Positions 26,766 through 36,500 of a stretch of DNA of 64,000 bases are shown in pieces. Made by a program: the position numbers and the translations under genes. How positions within the stretch are numbered: position 1 is the first letter of the stretch; the number at the start of each line of letters is the position of its first letter. Source of the DNA: an uncultured Prevotella sp. (GTDB lineage Bacteria > Bacteroidota > Bacteroidia > Bacteroidales > Bacteroidaceae); contig CAMOVK010000005.1 of NCBI GenBank assembly GCA_946627325.1, positions 1-64,000 on the forward strand. The letters are read 5' to 3'. The notes beneath the pieces are model-generated. The model did not search any database, was not told the DNA's origin, and was given only the letters and a program-made list of their open reading frames with translations.

Positions 26766-26789
26766 CAGGAAGAAACCCTATGTAATATC

Positions 26790-27398
26790 ATGAAAATAAG
26801 CACAGCCCTTTGCAATGAAATTTTCGACAAGGTGATAGTTGATTATCATGTTACAGACGATGTAGATACTCCTATCAACAACCCTTTCGACCGTGATTCT
26901 ATTGAAAATCGTCTCTATTTGAAATGTTGGATTGATACTGTTCAATGGCATTTGGAGGATATTATCCGTGACCCTCATATTGAACCCGTTGCTGCTCTTC
27001 AGTTGAAGCGTCGCATAGACCATTCGAATCAGGATCGTACCGACTTGGTTGAGCAAATCGATAGTTATTTCCGTGGTGTTTATTGCAATGTTGTTGTTGC
27101 TCCCGATGCCCGTATCAATACTGAAAGTCCGGCTTGGGCTATTGATCGTTTATCGATTCTTGCTTTGAAGATTTACCATATGCGTGAACAAGTGGAGCGT
27201 TCTGATGCTTCGGAAGTTCATCGCCAGAAATGTCAGGACAAGTTGAATGTCTTGCTTGAGCAGCGCGTTGACCTTTCTACGGCTATCGATCAGCTTCTTG
27301 AAGATATTTCTGAAGGTCGCAAGTACATGAAGGTTTATCGTCAGATGAAGATGTACAATGATCCTTCTACCAATCCTGTTCTTTACAAAAACGCCTGA
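26790..27398 (+). CDS. DUF4254 family protein
   Basis: A 202-residue, probably all-helical cytoplasmic protein without signal or membrane segment. Conserved-looking blocks include NPFDRDSIENRLYLKCWIDT, WHLEDIIRDPHIEP and the segment ending AWAIDRLSILALKIYHM. This matches DUF4254, a Bacteroidetes family of unknown function that I associate with glycosyltransferase neighbours. The following glycosyltransferase starts 3 bp after its stop, so they are co-expressed. A role with surface polysaccharide or lipid A core is inference from context. Codons end mainly in T or G. Confidence 0.88.
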   Translation: MKISTALCNEIFDKVIVDYHVTDDVDTPINNPFDRDSIENRLYLKCWIDTVQWHLEDIIRDPHIEPVAALQLKRRIDHSNQDRTDLVEQIDSYFRGVYCNVVVAPDARINTESPAWAIDRLSILALKIYHMREQVERSDASEVHRQKCQDKLNVLLEQRVDLSTAIDQLLEDISEGRKYMKVYRQMKMYNDPSTNPVLYKNA

Positions 27399-27401
27399 TT
27401 T

Positions 27402-28409
27402 TTGTCGTCACATTTGCTCATAATGCGTTTCTCTGCAATGGGTGATGTTGCCATGACAGTCCCTGTTGTGAAGGCTCTTGCAGAGCAATATCCTGATTTG
27501 CGTATAACTTTTCTCAGTCGGGAGTTTGCCCGTGCGTTTTATACTGATTTGTCTCCGAATGTTGGTTTCATGTCTGCCGATTTTCGCAATGAGTATCGTG
27601 GCGTTCATGGTCTCAATGTTCTCTATCGTCGTTTGCGTGCGAAGCATTTTACTTCGGTTGCTGATTTCCACGATGTGTTGCGTTCCAAGTATCTGCGTTG
27701 GCGTTTTTCTTTATCTCTGACTCCTACAGCCCACGTTGACAAGCATCGTTGTGAGCGGAGAAATCTTACTCGTAAGGGTGCGCTTGCTTCTTCTCCTCTG
27801 CCTTCAGTGTTCGACAATTACGCTGATGTGTTGGCTCGTTTGGGCTATCCCATAGTGCTTGATAAGACTGCTAACCTCTGCGGTGACGTTTCAGTAGAGC
27901 GTGTTCGCAATCGTATAGGTTTTGCTCCTTTTGCAGCTCATCAAGGCAAAATTCTTCCTCTGGAAACTACTCAACACTTTCTTTCTGTTCTCGATGCTCG
28001 TGGCGATGTTGAGGTTTACCTTTTCAGTGGTCGTGGTGTTGAGCGCGATCAGGTGAAGGATTGGTGTTCTCGTTATCGTTGCTGCGTTGACGCTTCTTCG
28101 TTAGCTTCGTCGCTTTCCGACGAGTTGTCGATGATGAAAACGCTCAGTGTGATGGTCTCGATGGATAGTGCCAATATGCATTTAGCGTCGCTTGTTGATA
28201 CTCCAGTTGTGAGTATTTGGGGCGCTACTCATCCGTCGGCAGGTTTTCTGGGTTGGAATCAGAGTCTCGACGATGTGGTTGAGAAGTCGTTCGCTTGTCG
28301 TCCCTGTTCTATTTATGGTAATCGTCGATGTCGCAAGGGCGACTATCCTTGTCTCCGTTCGATAACGTCTGACGATATATTGACGAAGATAATAAAGTAT
28401 ATATCTTAG
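27402..28409 (+). CDS. Glycosyltransferase family 9 (heptosyltransferase-like)
   Basis: A 335-residue GT-B enzyme. It begins with the family strand LLIMRFSAMGDVAMTVPVV and contains the donor-site block VSMDSANMHLASLVDTPVVSIWG (near 251-273). The C-terminus has a Cys-rich segment (FACRPCSIYGNRRCRKGDYPC) common in Bacteroidetes members. It probably adds a heptose-like sugar to lipopolysaccharide or lipooligosaccharide in the cytoplasm. A TTG start at 27402 is preferred because an ATG start at 27423 would cut into the first beta-strand; the difference is seven residues. Confidence 0.88.
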   Translation: MSSHLLIMRFSAMGDVAMTVPVVKALAEQYPDLRITFLSREFARAFYTDLSPNVGFMSADFRNEYRGVHGLNVLYRRLRAKHFTSVADFHDVLRSKYLRWRFSLSLTPTAHVDKHRCERRNLTRKGALASSPLPSVFDNYADVLARLGYPIVLDKTANLCGDVSVERVRNRIGFAPFAAHQGKILPLETTQHFLSVLDARGDVEVYLFSGRGVERDQVKDWCSRYRCCVDASSLASSLSDELSMMKTLSVMVSMDSANMHLASLVDTPVVSIWGATHPSAGFLGWNQSLDDVVEKSFACRPCSIYGNRRCRKGDYPCLRSITSDDILTKIIKYIS

Positions 28410-28475
28410 CAAAACAATAAGAAATTAGCGTGTTATATTATTAATTTATTCACTAACTTATAATCGATTCACATT

Positions 28476-28637
28476 ATGAAAAAGTATGTTTGCGATGTAT
28501 GCGGGTACGTTTACGACCCTGCAGTAGGTGATCCCGACGGCGGAATAGCTGCGGGTACAGCGTTTGAAGACATTCCAGCCGATTGGGTTTGCCCTCTTTG
28601 CGGTGTGGGAAAGGACGACTTTTCGCCTATGGATTAA
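28476..28637 (+). CDS. Rubredoxin
   Basis: A complete 53-residue rubredoxin. Two CxxCG iron-binding knuckles are seen: VCDVCGYVY (Cys6 and Cys9) and VCPLCGVGK (Cys39 and Cys42). The block [20 protein letters not shown] lies between them. It is a small cytoplasmic one-electron carrier, typically serving oxygen or peroxide reductases in anaerobes. No partner enzyme lies nearby. It follows the glycosyltransferase by 66 bp and ends in a clear terminator. Confidence 0.97.
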   Translation: MKKYVCDVCGYVYDPAVGDPDGGIAAGTAFEDIPADWVCPLCGVGKDDFSPMD

Positions 28638-28641
28638 GGTT

Positions 28642-28679
28642 AAAGGGAGATGACTATGATAATCGGGTTATCTCCCTTT
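28642..28679 (+). terminator. Rubredoxin terminator overlapping the ATPase 3' end
   Basis: Stem arms AAAGGGAGAT (from 28643) and ATCTCCCTTT (to 28679) are followed by TTTGTTTT. The loop contains the stop codon of the convergent P-type ATPase gene, and the right arm encodes its last residues. Confidence 0.85.
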
Positions 28680-31341
28680 TTGTTTTCGAATAAATCTCTC
28701 TTATTACTACTACTAATGGGGAGAGTGCGATTATCAATATCCATTCGTTTCTACCGAGCGGTTCCACGTTGAAGAAGTCGTTGACTATTGGTATCTGTAC
28801 TATCAATATCTGTCCGATGGCGATTATTATTGCCGTTACTGCAAATTCTCCGCAGCCTTTCAAGTTCAGTCCGCTTCCTCTCGATTTGTATGCTCTTGAG
28901 TTGAATAGATACCAGAAATGTGTTGTAACGAATATCGTAAAGAGCAGTGTAAGTTCGTGCTTGTTGAGTCCGTCTTTATGCCATTCGGTTACTTTTGTCA
29001 GTTCGAAAATGCTGTTTATTGTGCAGTGTTCGAAGCAGTATAGCATCGCTGCGAGCAGTGCGAAGAATGTAAGTCCCACTCCGAATATGTTTATTAGCAT
29101 ATCTTTGTCGAGTATGAAGGCTCGTCGGTTGCGTGGTTTTGTTGTCATGAGGTCTTTGTCTGGTGGCAGTGCTGAGAGTGCAAATGCTGCGAATGTGTCC
29201 ATGATGAGGTTTATCCATAGCATTTGTGTGACTGTCAGTGGTGTTTCCGTGCCAGTGAATGCTCCTGTTAGCACGAGCAGGCAGGCAGCCACGTTGACTG
29301 TCAACTGAAAGAGAAGAAATCTCTGTATGTTTCTATACAATGCCCGTCCCCATTCCACTGCGCGTGCGATGCTTGCAAATGAGTCGTCGGTGATTGTTAT
29401 GTCTGATGCTTCTTTTGCCACTTTTGTTCCGCTTCCCATCGACAGTCCGATGTGTGCTTGATGCAGTGCTGGTGCGTCGTTTGTTCCATCTCCCGTCACT
29501 GCTACTACTTCTCCGCGTTGCTGTAGTGCTCTTACCAGTCGTTGTTTATCCATTGGTCGTGCTCGGCAAACAATCTTCAGCTGTTTTGCACATTCGCTCA
29601 GAGCGTCGTCGGAGAGAGCCGACAGTTGTTCGCCAGTGATGATGTTGCTGTCGGAGTAGTTTGGTTTCCATATTCCAATCTTCTCGGCTACGTTTCGTGC
29701 CGTCGTTCCGTTGTCGCCAGTAACTATTATGATGTCTATTCCAGCCTCTTGACATTTGTTTACAGCTTCGGCAACATCGTTTCTGACGGGGTCTTCTATG
29801 CCTATTGTGGCGAGCATTGTCAGTTTCAGTTGGTCGATGGTTTCGGGAGTTATTTCTGTGTTTGTGGCATCGGTTTCGGTGTATGCCAGGCTGATGGTTC
29901 TTAGCGTTTCTCCCTTTGGAGGGTTGTTGCCACACATTCGTGCCACTATCTCGGGCGCTCCTTTCACGTAGAGTATGGCTTTTTGTCCTGCCTCTTTGGG
30001 TTCGACTAATGTAGCCATGTATTTCCTTTCGGTAGAGAATGGTATTACTGCGGCTATTTTGTTGTTTTCTCTAATGTTTCGGTAGTCGTGTCCTTTGCCG
30101 AGTATCCATTTCAGCAGTGCTCCCTCCGTAGGGTTGCCAATCACTTTGTCGTGTTCGAAGTCGATGTTTGCAGTGCTGTTTAAGGCTATGTTCTCTGTCA
30201 GTAATTGTTCTCTTTTGTCGTTGTCGAGTTGTTCGTTGAAGGTTGTTTTAGCCACTGCCATTCGGTTTTCTGTGAGCGTTCCCGTCTTGTCGGTGCATAT
30301 TACTGTTGCTGCTCCCATCGTTTCGCAGGCATGAATACGCCTTACGAGGTTGCCCGTTTTGAGCATTTTTCTCATAGAGTTGGCAAGTGCCAGCGACACA
30401 GCCATAGGTAGTCCTTCGGGTACAGACATGACTACGAGCGTCACGGCAATCATCAGTGTCTGGAAGAGATACGTCAGGAAGTGGCTCACGGTGCCATCAG
30501 TCACGAGTGTATATCCATTGCTGAAGTACATTATCATTCGCCCGACGATTACCAAGAGTGCTATGGCATAACTCATTTGGGCTATCATTCGCCCGAGTCG
30601 TCCAAGTTGTTCGTCGAGTGGTGTCTTTACGTCGGAGCGTATAGGGTCGGCAGCGGTTAGTGTGAGCATAATCTTTCCCTGCTCGGTCTTGTCGCCTACG
30701 GTTGTCACTTCGGCATGTGCGTTGCCTTCTACGACGAATGTTCCGCGATAGAGTCTGTCGGTTGGATAAGTTGTTTCTTGTTCGTGTTCAGTTTTGGTGG
30801 TGTTTGTGTTCAGCGTGCCTTTGTGATGTGGCGGTTCCCCTGTCAGTGTCGATTCATCTACGAGCAGGCTGTGGGCGTCGATTATTCGTGCGTCGGCACA
30901 CACTTCGTCGCCAGCCTCTACTATGATGATGTCGCCCACAACGATGTCGCATTTGTCGATTTCTGCCACATTGCCATTCCTTATTACCTTCACAGCCGAG
31001 TGTGCATTCTCGTTGTTGAGGATGTTGAATTCGCGCTGCGCCTTTCGCTCGAAATAGAACGAAAGCATCGTTGCGAGACCTATTGCCACGAAAATGCCTA
31101 TCGGCTCGAAGAACACTCGCAGTCCTTCGCCAAGCCATTTGTATTCGTACACAGCCACTGCTACCGACAGAACACCGATGACCATCAGTATGACAATCAG
31201 CGGGTCGCTGAATTTCTCCATGAGCAGTCGCCACGCCGAAACGCTGCGCTGGGGCGACAGAGCGTTGCTGCCGTGTTGGGCGCGACTTGCCAAAACCTCG
31301 CTGTCGGTGAGCCCGCGATATGTGATTTTAGTCTGTTCCAA
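28654..31341 (-). CDS. P-type ATPase, calcium-transporting type (P2 subfamily)
   Basis: An 895-residue cation pump with the full P-type layout: actuator motif LTGEP (near 168), phosphorylation motif DKTGTLT with Asp near 350, nucleotide-binding domain with KGAPE, hinge TGDGTNDAPAL (near 616-626), and about ten transmembrane helices. MSVPEGLPMAVSLALA in helix M4 (PEGLP) and MLWINLIMDTFAAFALS in M6 match Ca2+/PMCA-like pumps. The likely role is Ca2+ export from the cytoplasm; Mn2+ cannot be excluded. It stands alone, its promoter lies near 31379, and its 3' end shares a terminator with rubredoxin. Confidence 0.93.
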   Translation of the reverse strand: MEQTKITYRGLTDSEVLASRAQHGSNALSPQRSVSAWRLLMEKFSDPLIVILMVIGVLSVAVAVYEYKWLGEGLRVFFEPIGIFVAIGLATMLSFYFERKAQREFNILNNENAHSAVKVIRNGNVAEIDKCDIVVGDIIIVEAGDEVCADARIIDAHSLLVDESTLTGEPPHHKGTLNTNTTKTEHEQETTYPTDRLYRGTFVVEGNAHAEVTTVGDKTEQGKIMLTLTAADPIRSDVKTPLDEQLGRLGRMIAQMSYAIALLVIVGRMIMYFSNGYTLVTDGTVSHFLTYLFQTLMIAVTLVVMSVPEGLPMAVSLALANSMRKMLKTGNLVRRIHACETMGAATVICTDKTGTLTENRMAVAKTTFNEQLDNDKREQLLTENIALNSTANIDFEHDKVIGNPTEGALLKWILGKGHDYRNIRENNKIAAVIPFSTERKYMATLVEPKEAGQKAILYVKGAPEIVARMCGNNPPKGETLRTISLAYTETDATNTEITPETIDQLKLTMLATIGIEDPVRNDVAEAVNKCQEAGIDIIIVTGDNGTTARNVAEKIGIWKPNYSDSNIITGEQLSALSDDALSECAKQLKIVCRARPMDKQRLVRALQQRGEVVAVTGDGTNDAPALHQAHIGLSMGSGTKVAKEASDITITDDSFASIARAVEWGRALYRNIQRFLLFQLTVNVAACLLVLTGAFTGTETPLTVTQMLWINLIMDTFAAFALSALPPDKDLMTTKPRNRRAFILDKDMLINIFGVGLTFFALLAAMLYCFEHCTINSIFELTKVTEWHKDGLNKHELTLLFTIFVTTHFWYLFNSRAYKSRGSGLNLKGCGEFAVTAIIIAIGQILIVQIPIVNDFFNVEPLGRNEWILIIALSPLVVVIREIYSKTKREITRLS

Positions 31342-31378
31342 ACCGTAAAGTATGTGTATCGATAGTGGAAAATGCGCC

Positions 31379-31386
31379 GCGAAGGT
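31379..31386 (-). promoter_or_regulatory. Imperfect -7 element of the P-type ATPase gene (TACCTTCG)
   Basis: One mismatch to TAnnTTTG on the minus strand, about 38 bp before the ATG. It is tentative. Confidence 0.35.
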
Positions 31387-31476
31387 ACTAATTTTTTACT
31401 AAAAACTATTGGCAGCGTTGTTAAAAAAATATGACAAGCTAACTCTTTCATTTTCAGCAGTATATATATGCGATTT

Positions 31477-31559
31477 GGAAAGCACGTCTTTCCACCGCGA
31501 AAAGCATGCCTTTCCAACTCGAAAAGCATGTCTTTTCAACTCGGAAAGCATATCTTTCC
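31477..31559. repeat. Palindrome array 3: four 17-bp units, 22-bp period
   Basis: Units start at 31477, 31499, 31521 and 31543 with cores CACGT, CATGC, CATGT and CATAT and spacers ACCGC, AACTC and AACTC. The unit at 31521 has both arms changed together (GAAAAG and CTTTTC), keeping the palindrome. The array lies between divergent genes and upstream of both promoters. Confidence 0.93.
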
Positions 31560-31702
31560 AAAACGAAGGGATTAAGCAGCCGATTTCGATATGTTTTACA
31601 ACCGAATTGCCGAAGCGGTTTTCCCTGTTAAAAAAAGAGTTAAACAGTAGTGTGGAAATGTTAAATCGAATGAGATAAATAGTTTATATATATAATAATG
31701 TG

Positions 31703-31710
31703 TACCTTTG
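31703..31710 (+). promoter_or_regulatory. Promoter -7 element of the secreted-protein cluster (TACCTTTG)
   Basis: A perfect TAnnTTTG followed by CAC. It overlaps the upstream in-frame ATG at 31708, so translation must start at ATG 31744. Confidence 0.75.
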
Positions 31711-31743
31711 CACCCAGATTTTATAAACCAATACCACATAACA

Positions 31744-33525
31744 ATGAAGAATTTATTACTTACACTTATTTTTTTGTGCGGCTTTTCAGCCCTTTATGCA
31801 GCCGATGGCATCACTCTTGGCTATTGTAACGGACAGGTCGTGCGTCAAGGTAAGGTGACAGTTGACGGCGAAGCCACCGTCAGCGCAGCCATACTGCTAA
31901 CAGCCGACATGCTCGCCCCTTATGTAGGCAATAGTGTGGCAGCCATTCGAGTAGGTCTGGCAGCACGTACCAATATCGACAAAGTAAGCGTATGGGTACG
32001 CCAGTCGCTTGACGGAACAGACCTGGCATCAGCCACTATCACTACCGACGCAGGAGAAATAGAGCGCGGATGGAACGAAATCGACCTCGCACAACCCTAC
32101 GACATAGTAGCAAACCAACCACTCTACATAGGCTATACCTATGAGCAAAGAGGTACATCGTCAGCCATTTCGCTCATCGACGGCACTACCGCAGGAGCCT
32201 TCTTCTTCAAGGAAAGTGCAACGTCGGCATGGGCTGACCGTGCAAACGAAGGCATCTTGAGCGTAGAAGCAGTAATAGCAGGCGACAATATCGTCACTTA
32301 CGACATGGAAATGCTATCAGCCGAAGGCTCTTACGACAACAGCGGCAACATAGTTCTGACCACAACACTGCACAATTCAGGTGCAAAAGACATTGAAGGA
32401 TTTCAACTGACTACAACCATTGGCGACCAAATGGAACAAATCAACACGACTTTCACAAACCTCATAACCAAAGGAGAAACAACGACAGTCAACTTCACCA
32501 TATCGCCAACAACAGCCGATGCTGGACGAAAGCACAAACTGACACTCGCGCTGACAGAACTCGCCAGCGGAAACGTCACTGATGAAGTGCCCGAAAACGA
32601 CGCACTGCAAGTCACAATGACATACCCAAGAAAAGTGCTGATTGAAGAATTCACAGGCGAAAAATGCACCAACTGCCCAAGAGCAGCGAAGTTCCTGCAC
32701 GAAGTTCTCGCACAAGGAGAATTCGCAACGACAACCGTCATGACAGCACACCACTCAGGATACTTACCCGACTGGCTCACATTCCGACCAACAGACATCG
32801 ACTACGAATGGTTCTACAACCACACAACACAAATCTATGCACCAGCAATGATGGTAGATAGATACCCCTATGAAGAAACAAGCGAAGGAACAACATACTA
32901 CACTCCATGCTTCAATCCTGGAACAAAAGCAATCATCATAGAACGACTGTCAGAAGCATTGCAACGCAAGACAAATGCATACATCAATGCAGAAGCAACA
33001 CTCACAGCCGACAAGACAGGACTAAACGTGACCATTAACGGAGGACGAACATCGGCAGAGGTAAATTACCCAAGCAGACTGACAGTGTTTATCGTCGAAG
33101 ACCACATACCACAACGCAACCAGGTAAGCCTCGACACATATCCAGAATTCGAACACATGGGAGTGCTCAGAGCAGTAAACGACACATGGGGAGAACCAAT
33201 TCAATGGACTGGCGATGAATTCAACGCAACATACACATTCAACTTCGACGCCGACTGGGAACAAGAAAACCTCAGAGTAGTAGCATTCATAAGCGACTAC
33301 GACGCTAACGACCCAGCCAAATGCGTCGTACACAACTGCGAACAAGTAACCATGACAGACGTCATGGCAGCAGTAAATACAGCAGAAACCAAAGCACAAG
33401 TAGAAAGCGAAACATACTACTCAATCGACGGAAAACAAATATCAAATCCACAACAAAAAGGTATCCTGTTGCAACGACAGAAACTTACCGACGGAACAGT
33501 AGTGGTAAGAAAAATAAAAAACTAA
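31744..33525 (+). CDS. Omp28-related secreted protein with thioredoxin-like domain and C-terminal sorting tail
   Basis: A 593-residue exported protein. The signal peptide is about residues 1-19 (LLLTLIFLCGFSALYA). An N-terminal beta-rich domain follows. From about 295 an Omp28-like thioredoxin-fold region begins (VLIEEFTGEKCTNCPRAAKF) with a CTNC motif. The protein ends in a short domain (ETYYSIDGKQI ... GTVVVRKIKN) like type IX secretion sorting tails. Omp28 proteins are outer-surface proteins of unclear function; a redox role for the CTNC pair is inferred. It is the first of three exported proteins in a row. Codons end strongly in A or C. Confidence 0.85.
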   Translation: MKNLLLTLIFLCGFSALYAADGITLGYCNGQVVRQGKVTVDGEATVSAAILLTADMLAPYVGNSVAAIRVGLAARTNIDKVSVWVRQSLDGTDLASATITTDAGEIERGWNEIDLAQPYDIVANQPLYIGYTYEQRGTSSAISLIDGTTAGAFFFKESATSAWADRANEGILSVEAVIAGDNIVTYDMEMLSAEGSYDNSGNIVLTTTLHNSGAKDIEGFQLTTTIGDQMEQINTTFTNLITKGETTTVNFTISPTTADAGRKHKLTLALTELASGNVTDEVPENDALQVTMTYPRKVLIEEFTGEKCTNCPRAAKFLHEVLAQGEFATTTVMTAHHSGYLPDWLTFRPTDIDYEWFYNHTTQIYAPAMMVDRYPYEETSEGTTYYTPCFNPGTKAIIIERLSEALQRKTNAYINAEATLTADKTGLNVTINGGRTSAEVNYPSRLTVFIVEDHIPQRNQVSLDTYPEFEHMGVLRAVNDTWGEPIQWTGDEFNATYTFNFDADWEQENLRVVAFISDYDANDPAKCVVHNCEQVTMTDVMAAVNTAETKAQVESETYYSIDGKQISNPQQKGILLQRQKLTDGTVVVRKIKN

Positions 33526-33562
33526 CTCGACAGTACACAATTATTTATAAATTCAATTAAAA

Positions 33563-36500
33563 ATGAAACGCAAACTAATTACAGCAGTCATCGCCCTACT
33601 CGTGGGAATGACAGCAGCAGCGCAGATTTCGGTAGGTCTTCAAAGACCAATGAACACCGACGGAACCTACGCTGCCTACACTTCGACAGCGGCTTATGCC
33701 AAAAGTCAAGACGGAGTGTCGGTGACGTTCTGGGAGTCGGAGCAGATTCATGCTACACAGACAACCAGCAACACAACGACACTCTACACCAAAGGAGTGA
33801 GCGTGCAATCCGACTTCGCGTGGGGAGTAACATGCTCAGGACCTCAAGCCAAAAAACATCCAGCTGACGGAAAATTCCCAGAAGGATATGCGTTTGGCTT
33901 CGACATGACAGTGCCTAACGGAAAAAAACTGACCATCAACGATATTACTATCGACCTGATGGTATCAGCTTTTCCAACATGGCGCATAAGAATCCTAAAA
34001 GAAAACGGTGAGGAACTCTACAATTCAAACCCTATGGAAGAATATATGGGTTTCCGCACACCAACGAATTACGGTAACTACGGTTACGTAACATCTGAAG
34101 AACTCGTACTCGTATATCCAGGACAAAGCGGAGAATTCGCACTTGCAGCACCAGCAACAGCAATAAGCAAGGGCTTCCAACTGCTGCCAGAAAACTTCAC
34201 TCTGCAAGCAGGAAAATACAGAGTGCTGCTCGATTTCGACTACGATAACACATCCGGACAGCCAAAAGCCCTAAGCTTCGATAGCTATCTCGTTGGGGGA
34301 ACACTCTCCGACGACGCATCAACAGCTCCAAGCGGATACGTACCAACAATCTACGGAGTCGTAATCAATGCCTCGAACTGGTCAACATCAAATCCAAAGT
34401 ATGGAGTTTACTCGTTCATGCCAAGCGAATCGCTAATCTTCCCAACAGAGGAATACCTCGACCAATTGGCATTAGCAAACTGCGGAGGTGTGTGGGAAAA
34501 CAAAAAACTGCACATCATGCGCTCTATAAGCAACTCCAGCGGAAACTATTTCAACAACTATCGCTGCTGGAATACAGACACATGGGAACTCGTTGCCAAT
34601 AAAGACTTGTCTTCAAACGAAATGCATAAACTGGCTGCAGACCTCACATGGGACCCTGTAGATCAGCGAGTTTATGGACTCTTCTTTACACAAAACGGAG
34701 AAGCATACGAATTCGGATGGATAGATTTCACAACCAATTCACCAGAAAAACACTCCATAAGACAACTGCCAATCACTATGGTCGCAATCGCGGCTAACAA
34801 ACAAGGCGAAATATACGGCATCGGAGTGAATGGCTTCTTATACAAGTTCAATAAAGAAACAGGCGTAGCAACAGTCGTAGGTAACACAACTGTACCAGTT
34901 ACAGAATACCGACAGAGCGCCACTTTCGACTTCAGAACAGGAAAACTCTATTGGGCTGCAATGCTTAGCGAAACAGAATCAGCTCTCTTCGAAGTTGATA
35001 CAGAAACCGGAGCAGCAACACGTATCGCTACATTCGCTAACAGCGAAGAAATCACAGCCCTGTACATACCGTTCGGAATAGCTAACGATGATGCACCTGC
35101 ACAAGCAGAAAGCCTCAAAATTACAGCCGAAAACGGAACACGTCAACCAAAAGTAACATTCAGAATACCAACAGAAACCTACAGCGGAGGAACACTGTCA
35201 GGTCCTGTATATTGGGAGCTTTATGTTAACGGAGAAATGATTCGTAGCGGAAGCGGAACACCTGGATCGGAAAGAGCAGCTACAATTTGGGTATATGAAG
35301 GAATGAACACCTTCACAGTATTGCTGAGAAACGATGCTGGAGAAAGCCCAAAAGCTGCACTTACAACATACATTGGAGAAGATACTCCAGTCGCTCCTGA
35401 AAACCTGCAACTGACCGTTGACAACGCAAACTATAAAGCAACACTCAGTTGGAACGCACCATCAAGAGGCGTACACAACGGATATCTAAACCCAGACAAC
35501 ATTTCATACACCATTAAGAGATACCCAGGAGAAGTGGTATTGCAGACCAACTACAAGCAGACAGAAATCATCGACGAACTGCCACACACAGCTGGACAAA
35601 CACAATACTACTACACTGTACAGACTTTCCACGGAGAAAAGGGTAGCGAATTATCAACTACACCAAAGGTAAACGTAGGAGAAGCAATGCCTATACCATG
35701 GAGCGAAGACTTCTCAGATAAAACAAAATTCAGCCAATTTACCGTGATTGACGTCGATAACGACAACTGGACATGGGTACACTCAACCGATAACGGTGGC
35801 TGTGCTGTCGCTAAAAACAACGACCTCTATAACGAAAACGACCAAGACGACTGGCTAATCACACCGCCGCTCGCAATGACAGCCGACCGACTCTATACAC
35901 TTGAGTTCGAAGCATCAAGCAACTGGCTATGGGATAGAGCAAAAGAAGAATATCTCGAAGTAGGCTTCGGCGACAATCCTAACGCTCAAAACTACGAGAT
36001 GGTGGTAGAACGCAGAGTCATACAGCCAGAAACTGAAGGAATTCCAGTGAAGATATCAGTGCAGTTGAGACCACAGACCGATGGTCATTACTACGTAGGT
36101 TTCCACGCAGTATCGCCACTTAGAAATGCAAACAACTTGTATTTGCACAACATTACGGTGAAGGAAGCATCGCTGCTTTCATCGCCCGATTCAGTGACAA
36201 ACCTCAGAGTGGAAGCCGCTGCACGTGGAGCACTGCGCGCAACAGTTAAATTCAACGCACCAACAAAAGACCTCGCAGGTAACAATCTGACCACATTGAC
36301 ACAGATTAAGGTTATTCGCGACGGTCAAACTCAAGAAACTATCGCAACATTCAACGCTCCTACACCAGGACAAGAATTGAGTTACGAAGACACAAAGGCA
36401 GTGAACGGATTTAATTCATATATCGTTCTGCCTATGTCTGGCGACAACGAAGGACAGGCAAGACGTGTGACAGGATATGTGGGAATTGATATTCCTACCA

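Larger units (their letters stand above)
31342..31743. other. Divergent region between the P-type ATPase and Omp28-like genes
   Basis: About 400 bp without a gene. It holds an imperfect minus-strand promoter (31379-31386), a four-unit palindrome array (31477-31559) and the promoter of the secreted-protein cluster (31703-31710). Nothing else is recognised. Confidence 0.7.

Noticed and set aside
31477-31559. Possible CRISPR array
   Set aside because: Repeats are 17-bp palindromes with 5-bp spacers that recur between arrays. There are no 25-40 bp unique spacers and no cas genes.
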